Shown here: positions 6,538 through 8,348 of the stretch, piece after piece
Numbering within the stretch: the first letter of the stretch is position 1
How the letters are laid out: each line of letters begins with the position of its first letter
From: an uncultured Treponema sp.
GTDB lineage: Bacteria; Spirochaetota; Spirochaetia; Treponematales; Treponemataceae
Direction of reading: 5' to 3'
Length of the DNA: 8,348 nucleotides
Assembly (NCBI GenBank): GCA_937894335.1
Contig: CALCRU010000032.1
Coordinates: 1-8,348 of the forward strand
Notes under the pieces: generated by a model
Database searches by the model: none
What the model was told of the DNA's origin: nothing
The model's input: only the letters and a program-made list of their open reading frames with translations
Made by a program: the position numbers and the translations under genes

Positions 6538-7961
6538 CAGCATTCGCTGATCCAGAAGCCGACTTTAACCTCGCAGAAGTAAGCGGAAACGCTGCTGTAA
6601 CTTGGGGTGTTGACCTTGACGAGGGAACAACTGGTTTCAAGAACTCAACAGATGCAACTGTAAAGTTGAACCTTGTTAACTCAGGAACAAAGTCTACAGA
6701 AGGCGAAGGCATCTGGGCTGAACTTGGAGTTAAATACGATGGTTCTCTTCAGGTAAAGAGCAACACAGATCCCGTATTCGATGGTGGTGTAGCTTCTATC
6801 GATGCAGCAAAACTCCACTTCTACAACTTCTATGTTGGAATTAAGTCTGGAGATACAACTGTAGGCGAGTTCAAAGTACCTAACGCAGTTTACTCTTCAC
6901 AGACAGGTGTTGACAATGTAGTAGATCCCAGCCATGACCAGGGTATCGTTCTGGGATACGGCGACAACAAGAACATGAGCTTCGACTTCGACTTCCGCTC
7001 AAACAAAGTAGAAAGCGCTGCTACTGATGGATACTGGACTGGCGCAGATGGTGAAACATATGCTACTCTCGAAGAACTTACGAAGGCAGGAACTACTGTT
7101 GAAACTGCTGTAGGTACAAATGGTTGGACAGCAGGTACTGCAGCTGGTACAGACAACTACTACACCAACGACTACGGTCTTGCTGCAGAATTCAAGTTGC
7201 TTGACTCTAACGAATTCCTTCCTGGACTCTTCGCTACTGTTGGCGGTTCATTCCAGATTAACTCAAAGGTATTCGGACTTGGCGCAAGCGCAGGATACAA
7301 GTTGGCTCTTAACGAAACATACTATGTAAAACCAACTGTTGGCTTTACAATGTCAAAGGCTGATGTTTCTGCAGAAGGCGATCCTACAATGACCCTCGCA
7401 GCTGGAATCCTCTTCGGATGGGGCGACGAAGCTGATGCAAACGCTGGCGTTCCTTACCTGAGCCAGGACTCTGCAAAGAAAGTAACACCTGGAATTGGCG
7501 TTGCCGCTTATGTTCCTCTTTCACCAAGCGGAACAATTCAGATTGTTCCTTCTCTCTACACAGGAACTCTCGTAGAAAACCTTACCGCTGCTGTTCTCGC
7601 AGAAATCGATATTACTGAAGGTGCTGACCCTGCATTCGGTGTAGCTGGAGGTCTTAAGTATGCAATCGCTGCTACAGATTCTGTAACAGTAACTCCTTTC
7701 GCAGGCGTTCGCTTCTCTAAGGGTGCTACACTTGGCGCTCTTACGGATGCAAACGAAGCTAACACTGACAACGGTGGAAAGACAGATGCAGACGCTGGTG
7801 CAGCTGCAGAACTCCTCAACGTAAAAGTTGGATTCGATGTTGCTGGTCTCATCAACAACACAACATTCTCTGTTGACTGGACTTCACGCGACCTTATGTC
7901 TGACGCAGACGGAAAGTCTATGCTCGGAACAATCAATGTAACTTGCAAAATTGCTCTCTAA
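6525..7961 (+). CDS. Major outer sheath (Msp/MOSP)-like outer-membrane protein, 5' end abnormal
   Basis: 478 aa from ATG 6525. The sequence resembles Treponema major outer sheath proteins, beta-barrel porins and adhesins of the outer membrane. The mature N-terminus (DPEADFNLAEVSGNAAVTWGVDLDEGTTGFKN, in pieces) and GIWAELGVKYDG (62-73) are the familiar N-terminal MOSP pattern. Many alternating strands follow, ending in a strand-like C-terminus (GTINVTCKIAL). Thr/Gly/Ala-rich segments at about 163-212 and 398-430 look like exposed variable loops. Leu is mostly CTT/CTC and Asn, Phe and Tyr mostly AAC, TTC and TAC, a strong bias unlike the minus-strand genes and typical of a highly expressed product. 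The first eight residues, MVAGAAFA, are only the tail of a signal peptide with no n-region and no full hydrophobic core, so as it stands the product would not be exported. A putative missing half lies at 6428-6460. The family is fairly sure; functionality is not. Confidence 0.85.
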   Translation: MVAGAAFADPEADFNLAEVSGNAAVTWGVDLDEGTTGFKNSTDATVKLNLVNSGTKSTEGEGIWAELGVKYDGSLQVKSNTDPVFDGGVASIDAAKLHFYNFYVGIKSGDTTVGEFKVPNAVYSSQTGVDNVVDPSHDQGIVLGYGDNKNMSFDFDFRSNKVESAATDGYWTGADGETYATLEELTKAGTTVETAVGTNGWTAGTAAGTDNYYTNDYGLAAEFKLLDSNEFLPGLFATVGGSFQINSKVFGLGASAGYKLALNETYYVKPTVGFTMSKADVSAEGDPTMTLAAGILFGWGDEADANAGVPYLSQDSAKKVTPGIGVAAYVPLSPSGTIQIVPSLYTGTLVENLTAAVLAEIDITEGADPAFGVAGGLKYAIAATDSVTVTPFAGVRFSKGATLGALTDANEANTDNGGKTDADAGAAAELLNVKVGFDVAGLINNTTFSVDWTSRDLMSDADGKSMLGTINVTCKIAL

Positions 7962-7989
7962 TTCTTAAGAGTTAGGACATTTTGCTAAC

Positions 7990-8005
7990 AGCCGCTCATA
8001 CGGCT
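7990..8005 (+). repeat. Small hairpin after the msp-like gene
   Basis: AGCCG and CGGCT pair (5 bp) around a 6-nt loop, shortly before the main terminator. It may help protect the 3' end of the message; it is short enough to be incidental. Confidence 0.3.
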
Positions 8006-8009
8006 ACAG

Positions 8010-8048
8010 CCCCCTTGCTTCTCATGAGGCGAGGGGGTTTTTGTTTTT
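8010..8048 (+). terminator. Strong intrinsic terminator of the msp-like gene
   Basis: CCCCCTTGCTTC (8010-8021) pairs with GAGGCGAGGGGG (8026-8037) in a 12-bp stem with two G-U pairs and a 4-nt TCAT loop. The T-rich run TTTTTGTTTTT (8038-8048) follows directly. It lies 48 nt after the TAA of the porin gene and is the clearest terminator in the window. Confidence 0.93.
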
Positions 8049-8167
8049 AAACATGGTAGCGCCATAAACTCTAAGCAAGAAAATTCCACAAACTCAGTTC
8101 CAATTAGCCCTTTTATAGCACTTTTTGCAATTCCGTTCATATTAAATATATGCAGGCATAAGAATAA
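8049..8167. other. Non-coding stretch with a candidate plus-strand promoter
   Basis: No gene or RNA gene is recognised. TTGCAA (8125-8130) and TATATG (8147-8152), 16 nt apart, each match a standard promoter hexamer at 4 of 6 positions in an AT-rich setting. Transcription would start near 8159, just ahead of the repeat array, giving the gene at 8308 a leader of about 150 nt that contains the array. Confidence 0.35.
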
Positions 8168-8208
8168 ACCTTACCCTGCTGGGTGACTGTATGTCTATAG
8201 GGTAAGGT
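8168..8208 (+). repeat. 10-bp inverted repeat of the first repeat unit
   Basis: ACCTTACCCT (8168-8177) is the exact reverse complement of AGGGTAAGGT (8199-8208), with a 21-nt loop holding the conserved GACTGTATGTCTAT. In RNA it makes a stable hairpin. The right arm can instead pair with CTTACTCT (8215-8222) of the next unit across an 8-nt loop. Confidence 0.75.
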
Positions 8209-8301
8209 GGCGCGCTTACTCTGTGGGGCGACTGTATGTCTACAGGGTAACTGTATGTCTGCAGGGTAAGGGGGCGCGCTTACCCACCTGTGTCTGCAAG
8301 G
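8170..8301 (+). repeat. Tandem array of diverged 45-nt units
   Basis: Unit 1 is 8170-8214 (45 nt). Unit 2 is 8215-8278 (64 nt, equal to 45 plus a 19-nt internal duplication). Unit 3 is a truncated copy from 8279 that fades by about 8301. Each unit opens with CTTAC(C/T)C, carries GACTGTATGTCTAYAGGGTAA, and full units end in GGCGCG. The array ends at the RBS of the possible gene at 8308. It does not resemble a CRISPR, an insertion-sequence end or a coding repeat that I recognise. Confidence 0.8.
8231..8268 (+). repeat. 19-nt direct duplication inside unit 2
   Basis: ACTGTATGTCTACAGGGTA (8231-8249) is followed at once by ACTGTATGTCTGCAGGGTA (8250-8268), differing at one base. It doubles the right-hand pairing arm of the unit and looks like a slippage or unequal-recombination event. 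Confidence 0.85.
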
Positions 8302-8307
8302 AGAAAG

Positions 8308-8348
8308 ATGAGCGGAACGGATAACAGAGAAATAAGGTCCAGCGTCTT
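8308..8348 (+). CDS. Possible start of a gene cut by the window edge
   Basis: ATG at 8308 is preceded by AAGGAG (8298-8303), 4 nt away, a good RBS at slightly short spacing. The frame reads MSGTDNREIRSSV and remains open at the edge after 13 codons plus 2 nt. This is too short to identify. The support is the RBS, the candidate promoter upstream, and the end of the non-coding repeats just before it. Confidence 0.4.
   Translation, partial: MSGTDNREIRSSV

Noticed and set aside
7556..7948. 130-aa minus-strand open frame inside the msp-like gene
   Set aside because: Low-complexity Ser/Ala/Pro/Val shadow caused by the strong codon bias of the porin gene on the other strand.
8168..8301. CRISPR-like array
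   Set aside because: The units are directly adjacent and diverged, and there are no unique spacers of even length between identical repeats. No cas gene is in the window.

Overview
The window looks like chromosomal DNA from a spirochaete, most likely a host-associated Treponema. Three features point there. The phenylalanyl-tRNA synthetase alpha subunit is the long archaeal/eukaryotic-type form found in spirochaetes. There is a Treponema major outer sheath (Msp/MOSP) type beta-barrel gene. A large soluble helical protein resembles a family I associate with spirochaetes (DUF5312, recalled rather than searched). The species cannot be fixed from sequence reading alone.

Layout. Positions 59-6284 hold six genes, all on the minus strand, forming one probable operon read from right to left: a 530-aa helical protein, a GAF-GGDEF diguanylate cyclase, a rhomboid intramembrane serine protease, an exported protein of about 254 residues, a small 137-aa exported protein, and pheS. 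Gaps are 17 nt, 1 nt, a short overlap, and 23-35 nt. Only pheS is set apart, by 63 nt that contain a hairpin followed by a U-rich run. Two perfect palindromes follow pheS at the left edge, and the pheS stop codon lies inside the second. Positions 6285-6524 are a divergent intergenic region. Positions 6525-7961 encode an Msp-like porin on the plus strand, followed by a strong intrinsic terminator at 8010-8048. The last 300 bases contain a possible promoter, an unusual array of diverged tandem repeats able to form mutually exclusive hairpins, and an RBS plus ATG that probably begins another plus-strand gene running off the edge.

How the genes may work together. The operon mixes c-di-GMP synthesis, membrane proteolysis and two uncharacterised envelope proteins with a translation enzyme. 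A functional link among the first five is inference from tight spacing only. The Msp-like gene is the most abnormal. Its reading frame begins with what looks like the end of a signal peptide (MVAGAAFA). A plausible signal-peptide beginning (MKAFLLSVSLA) lies 64 nt earlier in another frame and ends at a stop. Removing those 64 nt would restore an ordinary 19-residue signal peptide. The locus could be a disrupted or silent msp copy, a regulated or variable one, or an assembly or sequencing fault.
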